In this document: one piece after another, positions 11,956-23,596 of the stretch
Position numbering within the stretch: position 1 is the first letter of the stretch
Layout: each line of letters starts with the position of its first letter
DNA from: Tetradesmus obliquus
Lineage: Eukaryota > Chlorophyta > Chlorophyceae > Sphaeropleales > Scenedesmaceae
Assembly: GCA_030272155.1 (NCBI GenBank)
Contig: CP126199.1
Location: forward strand, 2,790,001-2,854,000
Length of the DNA: 64,000 nucleotides
Direction of reading: 5' to 3'
The notes under the pieces: generated by a model
The model's input: the letters and a program-made list of their open reading frames with translations, nothing else
Databases searched by the model: none
Told to the model about the DNA's origin: nothing
Position numbers and translations under genes: made by a program

Positions 11956-14900
11956 GCATCTGTGTCACCCTCCCAGGCTTGCGTTGCCAGCCCGGCTGGG
12001 CCCTGCTCCTGCTGCTCATCAGCAGCAGCACCATCTTCATCCATCAGGAACAAGTCTTCGCCCTCAGCAGCCTGCTGCTGCTGCTGCTGCTGAGGCTCCT
12101 GCAGGATTGCTTCCTGCTGACTTGCTTGCTGCTGCTGCTGCACAAGCTGTGCAGTGCAGCTGGCAGCAGCACCAGCGTCACACCCCTGCTGTTGCTGCTG
12201 CTCCTCTGTGCCGCTGCTGTTGCTGCTGCTGTCATCGGCAGGGTACTCCCAGTAACCTCCAGCCGCCGATGCTGGCGCTGCTGCTGCTGCATCAGCATCT
12301 GCAGGTCCTGCAGAAAGCTGTTCGCAATCGTCTGGTGCACTGCTGCCCGATGCTGCTGTTGTACCAGTAGCCTCACCAGCAGCTGCACCAACCAGCGCCT
12401 GATCACCAGCACCACCAGCAGCAGCAGCACCAGCAGGCAGCAGCCCCCGCAGTTTCCAACCACCCTCTTCAGCAGCAGCCGCCAGGTACTGCCCAGTCAT
12501 CGGCGCAGATGCAGCCTCACTACTGCTGTTGCGCAGCAGCTGCAGCGGCCCCTGCAGCATTGCTGTCAGCCCCTGCAAGCCCCCCTCATGTGCAACCAGA
12601 TCTGCCATGCAGTTCAAAACCAGCTGTGCCCACGCCTGCAGCAAGCTGGCCCGCACACTGTCTGCTGTTTTATCTGGCAGTTGCGGCAGCTGCACTTGCC
12701 CCAGATGTATTGGTCTGCTGCCAGGAAGCACACGCGCAGCAGCAGCACCAGCAGCACTGCCGGCCTCCCCGGCTGCTTTCAGACCCAGCAGCAGCAGCGG
12801 CTGGCTGCTGCCGCTGCCGCCAGCATCCTCAACCTGCTGCTGCTGCTGCTCTGCATCTGTGGCGCTACCGGCGCTGCTGCGCCGTAGCCTAGAGTTGCCT
12901 AGTGCAGCTGTACCCAGCCCCTGCTGCTGCTGCATTGCTGCTGCATCGTCCTGCAGCTGTGCAGTCAGCAGCAGTGCTGCTCCCTGCCACCCCAGGGCCC
13001 TGTAAAAGGGCTTGCGGCCAGCCAGTGCAGCAGCCAGATCTGTGCCGCGCTGCTCTACACTACCTGGCACTAGGATCACTTGCGGGTGCTGGTCTGAGAA
13101 CGAAACTTGCTTGTAGATTGGGCAGCCGTCTGCGCCGTCAGACGCTGCAGAGACAGCAGAATGCCTGATGCTCATTGCCTGTGACTGCGGCTGGATGTCA
13201 TCAGCAGCTGCAACTCCGTTGGCACAGGCTGCTGCTGCTGCTGCTGCTGCTGTATTTGCCGCAGGGCCTGCAGTAGCAGCTGCTGCTGAGAGCCGACGCT
13301 CCTTCCACACAGCCTGTTCCCAAGGGCAATCCCAGCTGATTTCATCTCGCAGGAAGAATGACGCCATGCAGTGACTCAACGCGAGCGCCTCGCCACGCGA
13401 CGCAACAGCAGCAGCAGCAAACGGGTCTGCGGCCAGTGGCGGCCCTGCTGCTGCTGCCGCTGCTGCAGACGCAGCTGCAAACGGACTGATGCCGGACGCT
13501 GTGCCTGCAGGCACGCCGTTTCCTTCTGTAGCTGCATTAGCTAAGCCATCTGCTGCTGCACCATTGCCATTGGCAGCGGCACCCAGCTGAGGCAGCAGGC
13601 CGCTGCCGTTAGCCTCCTCTGCTGCTCCGCCGCCGCTGCTGCTGCTGTTGCTGTTGTTGCTGGTGTGCCGCAGGCTTCCGAGCCGCACCACAAAGTCATC
13701 CGAGTTGGCTCTCTTCAGGCGAGCTACCTGGCCCTGCTGCTGCTGCTGCTGCTCTGCTGTGCCATCTGTTGCTGCGTCAAGCATGCCCTGGCTGTCTCCG
13801 GCAGAGGCAGCTTCCGCGCTGCCTCGGCTAGGGAGGCCAAAGTATGACGCCAGCTGGCTGAACCCTGACACACTGCCTCCCTGCTGCTGCTGCTGCTGCT
13901 GCTGCTTGTCTGAGGTGTCTGCAGCAGCAGCATCGCCTGCTGCTGCTCCGGCTTGCTCCGCTTGCTGCTGCTGCTGCTGCAGCTGCTGCTTGATCTGCTG
14001 GCGGTGGCTGTCAGGCAGGATCATTGAGGGTGTTGTATCCACAACACAATCCTCAGGAATGGTGTCACCAACACACACGCTGCTGCCACCGCCTGCACTC
14101 GAGCCAGCCAGCCCACCGCTGCCGCTGCTTTGCAATGCTGCTGCTGCTGCTGCCTCGCCGCCGTGGCTGCTGCCGCCTGCCGCCTCGCCCGCAGCATCCC
14201 CAGGCGTGACCACTACACTTCCATTACAGCTGCTGCTGCCGCCGCCGAGGGCGCTGCTGCTGCTGCTGGCAGCAGAGCAGCCGGAGCTTGCCCGCCACAG
14301 GCCAGGCGATGCTTTCGCGAGCCTGCTGCTGCTGCTGCCGTCCGCATCTACTGCTGCTGCTGCTGCTGCTGCTGGCGTCCCCAGGCCTGCTGCTGCTGAG
14401 TAATACCCGAGTGCAGATGCCGACCTCGGCGGCGGCGTCACGTGCAAGCTGCTGCCGCTGCTGCTGCCGCTGCCTGCAGGGTGGCTCGCTGCTGCTGCCA
14501 AGCCGGCAGAAGAATCATGCACTGCTGCGCTGCCGTCCCTGCTGGCGCGCCCCTGCCATCCACCAAACAGTGAAGTGAGCCCTCCCTTGCTGCCTAAGCT
14601 TGTGAAGGCCGATAAAGATCCTAAAGAGCTGAATCTCCTGTGTAAGGGCTTGCCAGGGGTACCAGCACTGCCAGGGGGGCCTGGCGTTCCTGCTGCTGCT
14701 GCTGCTGCTGAGGGCCTGGGAGAGACGAGGCTGTCTCGCAGGTATGCACTGCCGCCAAAGCAACCCACGGCATGGGTGGGTGGGGAGGCTGCGGCAGCGC
14801 CTAGGTCTGCAGCGGGCAGGTGAGCAGCAGCAGGCCAAACAACGTCAGATTTGTGTTGTGACAACATCATAGACCGTACAGATGCATGTTGAGTGTGCAG

Positions 14901-15346
14901 CAGCATGAGCGCTGCATACAGGGGTGCGTCTCAGCAGCATGTACGCCTGCACGCATACAGTGACGCATGTGTTGCAAGACAGGTCTGGATCGGCAGGCAT
15001 CTAAACACGAGCTGCTTACATGCACACTCATGGTGCTCAGGACGTTAAATCAGGTGCATCTGCCTGTGGCTAAGCTGCCCTTTGCTACAGCCGCAGCAGT
15101 TGCTGCCAGCCGCGCACCTGTCCACGCGCTGGTGGTGCTGTCACCATCAGAGTCGCCAGCAACACGCCCAGAGCCAGGCGACAGCACCACAGGCGGCGTC
15201 CGTGAGCGCTGCCGCTGCAGCTGCAGCTGCTGCTGCTGCTGTTGGTCTATGCTGCCACCAGCTGCATCATCCGCAACCTGCTGCTGCTGCTGCTGCTGCT
15301 GCAATTCGGCAGGTGATGTGTCAGCGCCGTCAGCCTGCTCGTCACC

Positions 15347-15378
<32 letters not shown>

Positions 15379-16261
15379 CTGCCAGCCGGGCCAGCCTCTT
15401 CTGCTCTTTTGCAGCCCTCTGCTGCTCCTGCTGCAGCTTCCGCTTCTCTTTATGGGTGAGCTTCTTACCAGACGCTGCTGCTGCTGCTGCTGGGCCATCT
15501 TGCTGTTCCTGGTCTGTTGCTGCTGCTGTTGTGCTGCTGCTGCCCTCACATTCCTCGCCGACTGCTGATGCAGGCTGCTTGCCTGCTGCTGCCTTGGCTG
15601 CCTTGGCCCCGCCACCCGAGCGCCCAGCCAGGCGCGACAGCAGCGAACCCTGCAGCAGCATTGATGGGAATGCAGAAAGGTGCGCATTAGGCAGGTAACT
15701 CCAGCTGAAACTGCGTTGCTGTGCTCTTATGCCTGACAATGTTCAGCAGGCCTAAATGCACACCTCTTGACCAGTCATCATCCTGTGCATTTCAGGGGCT
15801 GCAACCCTCCGGTGCAAAGCCTGGGCTCCACTCACAACTGCTCGTCCTTTTCTGCAAAGTGCTACTGCTCACGCATCCCTTTGTGACGTGCTGTTGCGTC
15901 ACCTCCTCCATCTTCTGCTTAGACATCCGCTGTTCATGCATCGGCAGCAACCAGCTGCTTGTCCTGATGTGCACATGATGAAGCTGTTGATGACACATGT
16001 CAAGACGTGCCCCCTTACAACCCCTAAACCGCCGCACCTTGCGAGTTAAGCTGCCACTGCCAGCCTCTGCTAATGGGATGGGCAGCGACAGGTCCAGAAA
16101 AGGCTCGTACGACACTGACACATGCCCGCAGCCGCTGCAGCAAATGGTTGACACCAGCACACCACCAAAGACAGCGTCTACGCTGCTGCTGCCGGCAGTG
16201 CTGGGCGCGGCCGGCGGCAGCAGCGACTTGCGCAGCAGAGGGTTGCCACCCGGCAGCCGAC

Positions 16262-16304
<43 letters not shown>

Positions 16305-17338
16305 TTGATGATGCTGATCTGCCTGACTGTCTTGCTGCTGCTGGTGGTTGGGTTGCAGCGGAGCGCCGCATGCTTCGCAGCTGTTGGCACGTGAGATGCT
16401 GCTGCTGCTGTTGCTGCTGGCTGGTCGGCCCACGCTGCCATTCATGCTGCCACGCACATGCTGCAGCAGCTCAGTTGCTGCTGCTGCAGCATCAGCTGCT
16501 GCCTGGTCTTCTATTGCAGCTGCAGCATCCGCAGTAGCACCGTTACTAGTGGGCTGTGACGGCTCGGTTGCAGCACCGTCATGTAGGGAGGCGGCACTGC
16601 TGGTGCTGCTGCTGCTGCTGGTGTCCGGGCTGAGGCTTATCCTGCTACTGCTGCTGCTGTTGCTGCTGCTGCTTGGTGAAGAGCCTGCTGCTGCGTCTGC
16701 CTCTGCCTCTCCCAATGCTGCAAAGCTGTTGCTGGCACCTGTCTGTGTACCAGCTTCAACATTAAACGCATCTTGACTACTGCCACCACTGCTGCTGCTG
16801 CTGCTGCTGCTGCTGTCAGCAGGCTCTGCACGGTCGCTGCCTGCATCGCCCGCTTCACTACCTGCTGATGAACTGCTGCTGCTGCTGCCGCCATTCACAC
16901 CAGCCTCACTGCTGCTGCTGCTGCTGCTGCCGGAGCTCGAACCCGCAGCTGCAGTTCCGTTTGCAAGGCCAGCAGTGCCATTTGCCAGCTGTGCCTTGCC
17001 TGCTGCTGCTGCTGCGCTGCTGCCGCCCCGCTTGGACAAGTCCCTGTAGCGGATCTCCTGGGTCTGCACTCCAGCCGAGGCAAGCACAAGTGGCGCATGT
17101 CAGCATGAGCCACACTGCTAAGAACCACACACCACCAGCAGTTCAGAAGTATCCTGTGCGTCATTGTGGAAAACACGCATGTGTTGAGGAGGGCAGTTGT
17201 CAAACGGTCCAGTGCCAGCCCCACCCCTGCAGCGCCAAGCTGCCATGCACTGAACTGCTGCTGCCGCTGCACTGCTGCTGCTGCTGCTGTGTCCTCCTGC
17301 AGCCCATCCAGCAGCATGCGCATGAGCTCGTGGCTGTC

Positions 17339-17373
<35 letters not shown>

Positions 17374-18676
17374 ACTGCTGCCACACTGCTGCTGCTCTCA
17401 CCTGCAGGCCGTCTAGCAGCATGCGCATGAGCTCGTGGCTGTCATGCTGCCGCTGTTCTGCTGCCATGCTGCTGCTGTGTCCTCACCTGCAGGCCATCCA
17501 GCAGCATGCGCATGAGCTCATGGCTGTCGTGCTGCTGCTTGCCGCGGAACACCGGCGCGTGGCAGCACACCGCGGACAGCAGCGACTGCGGGTTGTAGGT
17601 GGGACTGTTCTTGTGCCCAGGGTTGCGACCTGCAGGAAAACGGTGGAGGTGTGGTATGAGGTGTTGCAAACCAAGTTCAGGAAAACGGTGGAGGTGTGGT
17701 GTGGTGTGGTGTGGTGTGGTGTGGAGGTGTGGTGTGAGGTGTTGCAAACCAAGTTTGACCAAGGCAGATACACTTGCTGATGGTGTCCTGCAAGGCCTAT
17801 GGTGTGTGATCCAGGCAGTGGGATGTATGAGGTGCACTGGCCTATTTGCTGTCTGTGAAACCTTGCGTTCCTGCAAGGAAGCCGCGTGTTGCAGGGCTCG
17901 CTTTCCTGCGAGAGCAGCTGCTATGCTGATGCACAAGCTGTCCTGCAAGCACGCGCTGCACACTACTGCTGCTGTGGATGCCTGCTGCCAGCAGGGTGTG
18001 ACATGCTGCTGCTGCGCGAGTGCTTAAAATGTCGCCAGCTCAGCAACTATGGAGTGGCTGCAGGATTGCTGTGCAGTAGCAGGAGTCAGCCAACACGCAC
18101 CGTTGGCAAACATTGCTGCCTGCTGCAGTGCATACCCCAGTGGCCCCTTTGCGATGTGGTGCTCATGCTGCAGCAGCATCTGCTGCAGCGGCGCACATGC
18201 CAGCAGCAGCTGCACACTGCTATTGAAGAAGCAGGTGTTGCCGAGGTTGCTCAGGCCAACCACTGCAGTGCTGGTGGCTGTGATGTGCTGCTCATCTCTT
18301 GCGTCTGCAGATGAAACATTCTGGCTACTGTTCACATCGTCCTCCTGCAGGCCAACACAATGGGCAGGTGCTTCAGGTGGCGAGGCAACAGCCTTGTGGC
18401 GTCATGTGCTGCTGGGTGGATGCTGGGACTGCTGCACTCTGGCAGAGAGTTGCCTGCTGATATATAAAGTTTGAAGTATGCTACGTAAGAAAGCTGTGCA
18501 TCACATCACCCCTGAGCCCTTCGGCAGCAAGCCATCTTTCAACCTGCCAGGTGACCATGCAGCACGCCTACCTGGACATGCGTTTCCTTGGCATTCTTGC
18601 CCGCTTTCAGCTTCGACCTTCCTGTGGCAAGCTGCTTGGCTTTGCCGAGGTAGGATTTGCCCTTATTCTTTGCCAT
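10866..18676 (-). CDS. Ubiquitin-specific protease (USP/UBP1-UBP2-like), very large
   Basis: A cysteine protease that removes ubiquitin from proteins. The exons fit 18572-18676, 18101-18344, 17487-17629, 16038-17063, 15118-15649 and 10866-14806, all phase-consistent, giving about 1996 aa. One further small exon between 17063 and 17487 cannot be excluded. The N-terminus is short and Lys-rich. The Cys box GLSNLGNTCFF puts the catalytic Cys near residue 73. QQHDSHEL follows near 148, then GCGHVS and EPFLDLSLPIP in exon 4. The His box GGHYVAYVK is near residue 1894 and the C-terminal WWYCSD near 1971. Between them lie roughly 1300 residues dominated by poly-S, poly-Q and poly-A runs and one Lys/Arg/Gln coiled segment; LVLHLKRF resumes the fold. 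The UBP1/2 class usually starts with a zinc finger, which I do not see here. Family assignment is secure; the subfamily call rests on motif resemblance. Confidence 0.9.
17300..17545 (-). repeat. Three copies of an exon fragment in the protease gene
   Basis: The minus-strand sequence encoding roughly HELMRMLLDGLQ occurs three times: about 17487-17540 (the end of true exon 3), about 17405-17455 and about 17290-17345. Each ends CTGCAG followed by a GTGAG- or GAGGA-like sequence. The latter two lie in the following intron, interleaved with CTG/CAG triplets. Confidence 0.85.
17635..17765. repeat. Tandem repeat with (GGTGT)n in a protease intron
   Basis: A unit containing GAGGTGTTGCAAACCAAGTT is repeated, and between the copies GGTGT is iterated about six times (17694-17725). 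It sits just upstream of exon 3 on the minus strand, within intron 2. Confidence 0.85.
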
Positions 18677-20101
18677 GCTGCTTGGTTCCTCGCACAGAGC
18701 ACCTCGCTGCCGTGCCACGGTCCAGCGCGGTGTCAAGCAGCTGCTTCAATGGCAGCTGGAAACTTTTAGTCATCGAAACAATTGGGTTCCCGACCTGAGA
18801 AGTCCATGCCTGCTGTTTTCTGGCAGCACACCGCTGGCAAGACGCAAGAACACGATGGCTAGCTGTCTTTCTATTGATCAAAAGCGGGCGTGGCAGTCAT
18901 ATGAATGCACTGCGGATCGCATCCCTCCTACTACGCCCGAATTGTGCGTCAGGTGCCTCGGTGTTTGCAGCTCACGTGTTGAGAACCGAATGCAAGAGCG
19001 AGCAAGTTGTAAACGGATCGCAAGTATGCTTGATCTGAGCAAGGAGCTAACTTCCGGGCTGGGTGCCCATTGTGCACACCCCCACAACCCTACTCCTCCC
19101 ACTGCCCGTCCCTCCATCTCCTAGCAGTACAAGTGCCTGCTGCACCGGGTCGGTACACGTCACCACCTTTATCTCCTCCCGCTGTTTGGTTGGGTGCATT
19201 GTTCTCAACACATCTCAACAGTTACATGAACTTGTGCAGTTACCACTGCGCTATAGTTGAGCAGGCCAGGTTCACCCTCAGATTCTACGGTGCTACCATC
19301 CAAAACTGGTAGCTCCTGCTGCCATTGTCGCAGGATGCTGACCCTCCTCCCTGGCCATTTGACACCACTTCTGTATGCATACAACCATTGCTGCAGACAT
19401 TGTGCAGGATACAAGCCCTGCTGACCCTGGGCCAGTGTCATTGCTAGTGCAGCCATGCAGTCTACGACAACTGCTGTTGAGCCTGTCATTGGCTGGAAAA
19501 CGGGCTGTGTTCCCGTCGTGCAACACGCCAATTGTGGTCGGATAAGCACGTGCCCTGCAACCGGTGCATATACTGTTACATGGAGTATGCCTTCCTATAC
19601 ACTCTTGTACACAGTTTGCGTGCATGCCGTTGCATGCCAACTCCCTGATCAACTGCACGGCCAGTGCGTGCTGCGCAACGCAGGTACCTCCACCCGCGGG
19701 GTGTAGCGTACACTCAGCCAGCCTACAATGCTCCTTCTGCCCCACCATCGCTTCACTGACTGACTTCAATTGCATATTTGAACCAGATCACACATGCAGC
19801 ACACAAGGTGTATCACCTCCCTAACACACAATCTGCAACTGCTGATGCCACACCCCAACTGTCGCAACTGCCACAGCCCTCACACTATATACCACGGGCA
19901 CTCACGCATGCTGCCCAATGGCCACAACTCCCCATGCCACCACACCCCCGCGCCTAAACCGCTGCATACAACCCAGTTGCAACACATGTGGCTGCGCTGT
20001 GCACCGGCAGTCAGGCTCTCACCGCCACATCTGAAAATCCTCTACCACCTCAGAAGCCTCCTCCTCTGCTTTGCCATTCACTTTGCAATTCACTGTGCAA
20101 T
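18677..20101. other. Intergenic: protease promoter side and 3' flank of the small gene
   Basis: 18677 to about 19050 is the upstream side of the minus-strand protease and presumably holds its promoter. 19070-20100 is A/C-rich on the plus strand, fitting 3' flank of the minus-strand gene ending at 20102; a TGTAA on the minus strand lies at 19576-19580. No coding exon was recognised. Confidence 0.5.
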
Positions 20102-20307
20102 TCACTGCGAGGGGTTGACGGGGTCCTGAGGGGCCTCCTTGCCCGCGCTGTATTTCATATTCTCCTGGATAGCCGGGCTGCCTGAGGGGTCGTACACCTC
20201 ATCAGGAATGGGGTGCTCTACCTCATCGTGCATGTGCTGGATGATCTTCACGCTGTGCTCCTGAAGCTCGGCCATGTCCATGGAGGGTGCACGCTCCGCA
20301 CGAACCT

Positions 20308-20373
<66 letters not shown>

Positions 20374-21276
20374 GCAGCAGCAGCAGCGGCGGCAGCGGCA
20401 GCTGGGTGGGCTGACGTTGAGCAGCTGGTGGTTGTAGCAGCAGAGACCACTGCCAATCTGTCTGAAGGTGGCGATGCTACATTGCAACCACGATTCCCTG
20501 ACAACAATTGCAGCCGATGGCAGCCTGCCACAGGTGACGCGTGACGCACGGTCAGCGGCCATACGCAGGTATGTGGCAACACCAACCGTTAACACAAGCA
20601 GCCTTACACCACAGCCACAGCAGATGATGGATTGCCATCCAGCGGTCTGAAACAGTGTTTAATTCAGCCGCTCACCGCTGCCTCAGAGTCTGATGCCAGG
20701 TTGGGGTTCCAGCCGGGCTCCCCAGGCACCACCTCAGGGGTCTTGCCTGCAGGCAGGGTGTGTGCAAGGTGCAGCACAACATGATAAGGAGGGTGTGTGG
20801 CCATGCATTTACTGTACGAACTGGGCGTCTTACAGACATGCAGTGTTGCTGGCGCCTGAGCAGCAGCGGCAGCAGAACATAAATGACGGTGCTGCGGCAT
20901 GCAGGTGGCACATTGCAGTTCAATCAAATGTGGTTCTGGCGAGATGCAGCCACGAATATGGCTGCATGTTTCTGCAAAGCTGCAGCAAGCATGCATGCAT
21001 CCTGCACTGCTGCACAGTCGGCCTCGCAGCGGGTGGCATGCCTGCTGACAACACCTTTGCGTGTTGCAGCCACACACGTGCTAGCAGATCGCTGTAGTTC
21101 TGCCGATCAAAAGGCAGCACACACGCCTCAGAAAACACAAGCAAACTGAGGTGTGCCAGCTGTGTGGCAACAGACATGCCAGGGGCATGCCAGCGCTGCC
21201 CACCTTGCAGGTTGCGCTGCTTCTCCCTCTCCAGCACATCTGGGTTGTTGTCGGAGGCGTGGGATCCGTGACCCAT
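20102..21276 (-). CDS. Small conserved protein with LEREK and PGWNPNLASDSEA motifs
   Basis: Three exons, 21204-21276, 20676-20746 and 20102-20305, join in phase (1/2, 0/0) into a 115-aa protein. The N-terminal half contains VLEREKQRNLQGK, then PGWNPNLASDSEAAVRAER, followed by an acidic tail. The motif order (Leu-Glu-Arg-Glu-Lys, Pro-Gly-Trp-Asn, Leu-Ala-Ser-x-Ser-Glu-Ala) resembles short, highly hydrophilic, uncharacterised proteins I recall from plants and fungi; no biochemical role is known to me. No signal peptide or membrane segment is seen. A pure (GCA)21 tract on the plus strand abuts the acceptor of the last exon. Frame, splice sites and residue composition support a real gene. Confidence 0.75.
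20308..20370. repeat. Pure (GCA)21 tract at a 3' splice site
   Basis: On the transcribed minus strand this reads (TGC)n ending in CTGCAG, the acceptor of the last exon (20305) of the small conserved gene. Imperfect CAG/CGG triplets continue to about 20400. It is the longest uninterrupted triplet run noticed in the window. Confidence 0.95.
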
Positions 21277-22021
21277 GACTGCAGTGCTACTGCAGGGCAA
21301 AGTAAGACAAGCAGCAGCAGACGAGGTACACAACGGAGGGGTGTCAGCAAACAGCCAAAACAATTGGTGCTGGGTGGAGTTAGCTGACTAGGACGGAATC
21401 ACAGATCTGGCGCATAGAGCAGTCGCAAGATTTTGGCGCTGTACCTTGCCCTCTGCTGCAATCCAACTGCTTGACTGTGCTTAAACTTTGCTTTGTCAAC
21501 TGCTATAAAGCATTTGGTTGGTCTAACACGGACCTGTGGATAAGGCGCTTTGCAGCAGAAGCAGCAGCAAACAGGGCTGAGTGTGGCTGGGGAGCGAGAC
21601 CTGCTGCCGCTGCGCTCGCGATTTTCGAGTACATCAGCCGAAGAATGCCTGCTTAACAGCCGCGGGGCTTTCTTCGCGGCGTGAAAAGAATGCACGTGCG
21701 CACCTAGCAAGGGCGGGAGGTCTTAAGTGGTTTGCTTCAAGATAGCTGGACTTACAACTCGCGTGAAAAAACTTTACAGCAAGTCGGACAGCCGAGATTA
21801 CTGTTTTCAAGGGGCCGCGAGGTATCGAGGTCGAACGTCATGGTGAATCACCGACGTTTGTCGTGTCAGCCAGTATGATTGCACTGCTACATATGCTTTC
21901 GCCAGCGATCAGGCAAGTTAACAACCCAACGATTTCACTTTTATTGTCTGAGCCTGATCAATCAACAGCTCGGGAACTGTCATCAACCAGCAGTCCCTCA
22001 GATCACCAGCCAGCAAGCACG
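21277..22021. other. Divergent intergenic region
   Basis: This 745-bp stretch separates the minus-strand small gene from the plus-strand LEA-like gene and must hold both promoters. It has few triplet repeats and is more A/T-rich near 21720-21840. An open frame runs upstream of the LEA-like start, with in-frame ATGs at 21875 and 21893. No TATA box could be assigned confidently. Confidence 0.5.
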
Positions 22022-23596
22022 ATGCTCAACGCCATTGCTCGCGAGATCGGCCACGCTGCCGATGCTGTAACAGATGCAGCAGGTTCTGCAGTGCAGGCGG
22101 TGCTGCCTGGCAAGGGCGGCAAGGACAACGACAATGCACCTACTGAGGACGAGGACGTGCACAGGAAGGGCAGCGACCAGCAGCAGGGAAAGAAGCAGGA
22201 CAAGGACAGCAAGAGGGACCAGGCCAAGGTGAGCAGTGCTGTTGATAGTGATCACATGCTTTGTTTTTTTGCCGCGCTGGTCTGAAAGTAGACAGCTGGA
22301 TAGTCAATTGAGCATAAGCTCCATCAGTTTTGCGTGCGCGGGTACGCACATTGGACTTGGATCTGCAAACCATTGGCAAATGGTAAACTCTGCATCCAGG
22401 GTAGATGTGCCACACTGCCTCGCCGCCGCTTCTGCTCGTTCTGTGGCTGCAAAGCAGGCATCGACCAAACCTTGGAGACGACAGCTGGAAGTATGCAAGC
22501 AAATCCTACACCCCACCCCGATCAATGTTTTGCAGGCGCTTACTCTTTTTTCAGATTCATTTGTATTCATTATGTTGAAGCAGCACTTTTCAAGCTCCCT
22601 ACCTTTACCTGCTGCTGCTGCCGCTGCTGCTGCTGCTGCTGCTGCTGCTGCAGGTGTCTGAGGACAAGCCAGCTGACAAGCCAGCTGAGAAAGCCAAGCC
22701 TGCAGCACCCAAGCAGGACACTGACACGGAGCAGCAGCAGGAGAAGCAGCAGCAGCAGGATGACACTGAGGGTGCAGCAAAGGATGCTGCTGCCCCTGCT
22801 GAGCCGCAGGCCAAGCCAATGAAGCCCTCCAAGATGGTCGGTGGTGCCGTCAAGGCAGCAGGTGCGAGGACTAGGCGAGGATGCTGTGTTGTGCTTCTGT
22901 GCAACACTAGTGCGAGTACTGGCTTATTGGATCGCGCTTGTAAAGCTGCAATCCTGCTGTGAGAACGTGCGTCATTAGACAACTGACTTATCAGTGCCGC
23001 GTCATCATCACGCTTGCCGCAGGCTCTGCCGCAGGCTCTGCCGCCAAGGCGGGCCTCAAGGGCCAGGCGCACCAGCAGCGGCAGCAGCAGCTGCAGCAGG
23101 CGCGCCAGGAGCAGCAGCAGCAGCAGACTGCTGGTGCTTCCCCACTGCCCAAGATGTCTAAGGGCCATGCCAGCTGGATGAAGAGCAAGACGGCCTTCTA
23201 CCCGGACCGCTCCGGCATCCTGCACCAGCCAGGGTGAGCTGGGTGTGGCTTGTTATATAACAATGTAATTATGGTGTGATCGGCCAGGGTGACTGAAGTT
23301 GCATTGGGCGCTGGCAGTTGAGCGGTGGTTTGAATATGGCGTTGTTGAGCACGGGTGATGCGCTGCATGCACTGTAAAGCTGGCTGCAGTTCGAATTGTA
23401 GGCCTTGCCACAAGCGGAATGCTGAAGGCACCTGCTTATTAAGAATGTATGTGCGCTTGCAGCAAGCCCTGCACATTGCTGTCTTAACACCTGCCGGTGC
23501 CACCTGTGCTGCCGCCTGCCGCCACCACCACCTTGCTGCTGTTGTGTGCCTTGCTGCAGCATGTTCATCAACAGGAGGAAGCCAGTCATGACGTGA
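22022..23596 (+). CDS. Hydrophilic LEA-like/disordered protein
   Basis: Exons 22022-22228, 22654-22861, 23023-23233 and a short last exon 23560-23596 join in phase into 220 aa. If the third exon is not spliced, translation ends at TGA 23235-23237. A short amphipathic start (LNAIAREIGHAADAVTDAAG) is followed by about 150 residues very rich in Lys, Glu, Asp, Gln and Ala with almost no hydrophobic core. The end is more ordered: KMSKGHASWMKSKTAFYPD. Composition resembles late-embryogenesis-abundant or hydrophilin proteins, which protect cells in drying or cold, but no diagnostic LEA repeat was found, so function is inference. The start at 22022 was chosen for the amphipathic helix; an in-frame ATG at 21875 would add 49 residues. 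A (CTG)n tract forms the exon 2 acceptor. Confidence 0.68.
22610..22653 (+). repeat. (CTG)n tract forming a 3' splice site
   Basis: About fifteen CTG/CCG triplets end in CAG|GTGTCTGAG, the acceptor of exon 2 of the LEA-like gene. Confidence 0.9.

Noticed and set aside
11175-14838. Long plus-strand frames opposite the USP exon (up to 459 residues at 11508-12887)
   Set aside because: Low-complexity Cys/Leu/Ala readings of CTG triplets; the minus strand carries the conserved protease motifs in a continuous frame.
15050-17323. Alternative frames on both strands across the USP upstream exons
   Set aside because: They are triplet-repeat shadows of the phase-consistent exons 15118-15649 and 16038-17063.
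17290-17460. Treating the intronic HELMRMLLDGLQ copies as constitutive exons
   Set aside because: Including them would repeat the same motif and is not expected in any USP; they are better read as duplicated remnants.
20213-20595. Poly-Q, poly-A and poly-C frames over the (GCA)21 tract
   Set aside because: Generated by the repeat itself; the tract is intronic in the gene on the minus strand.
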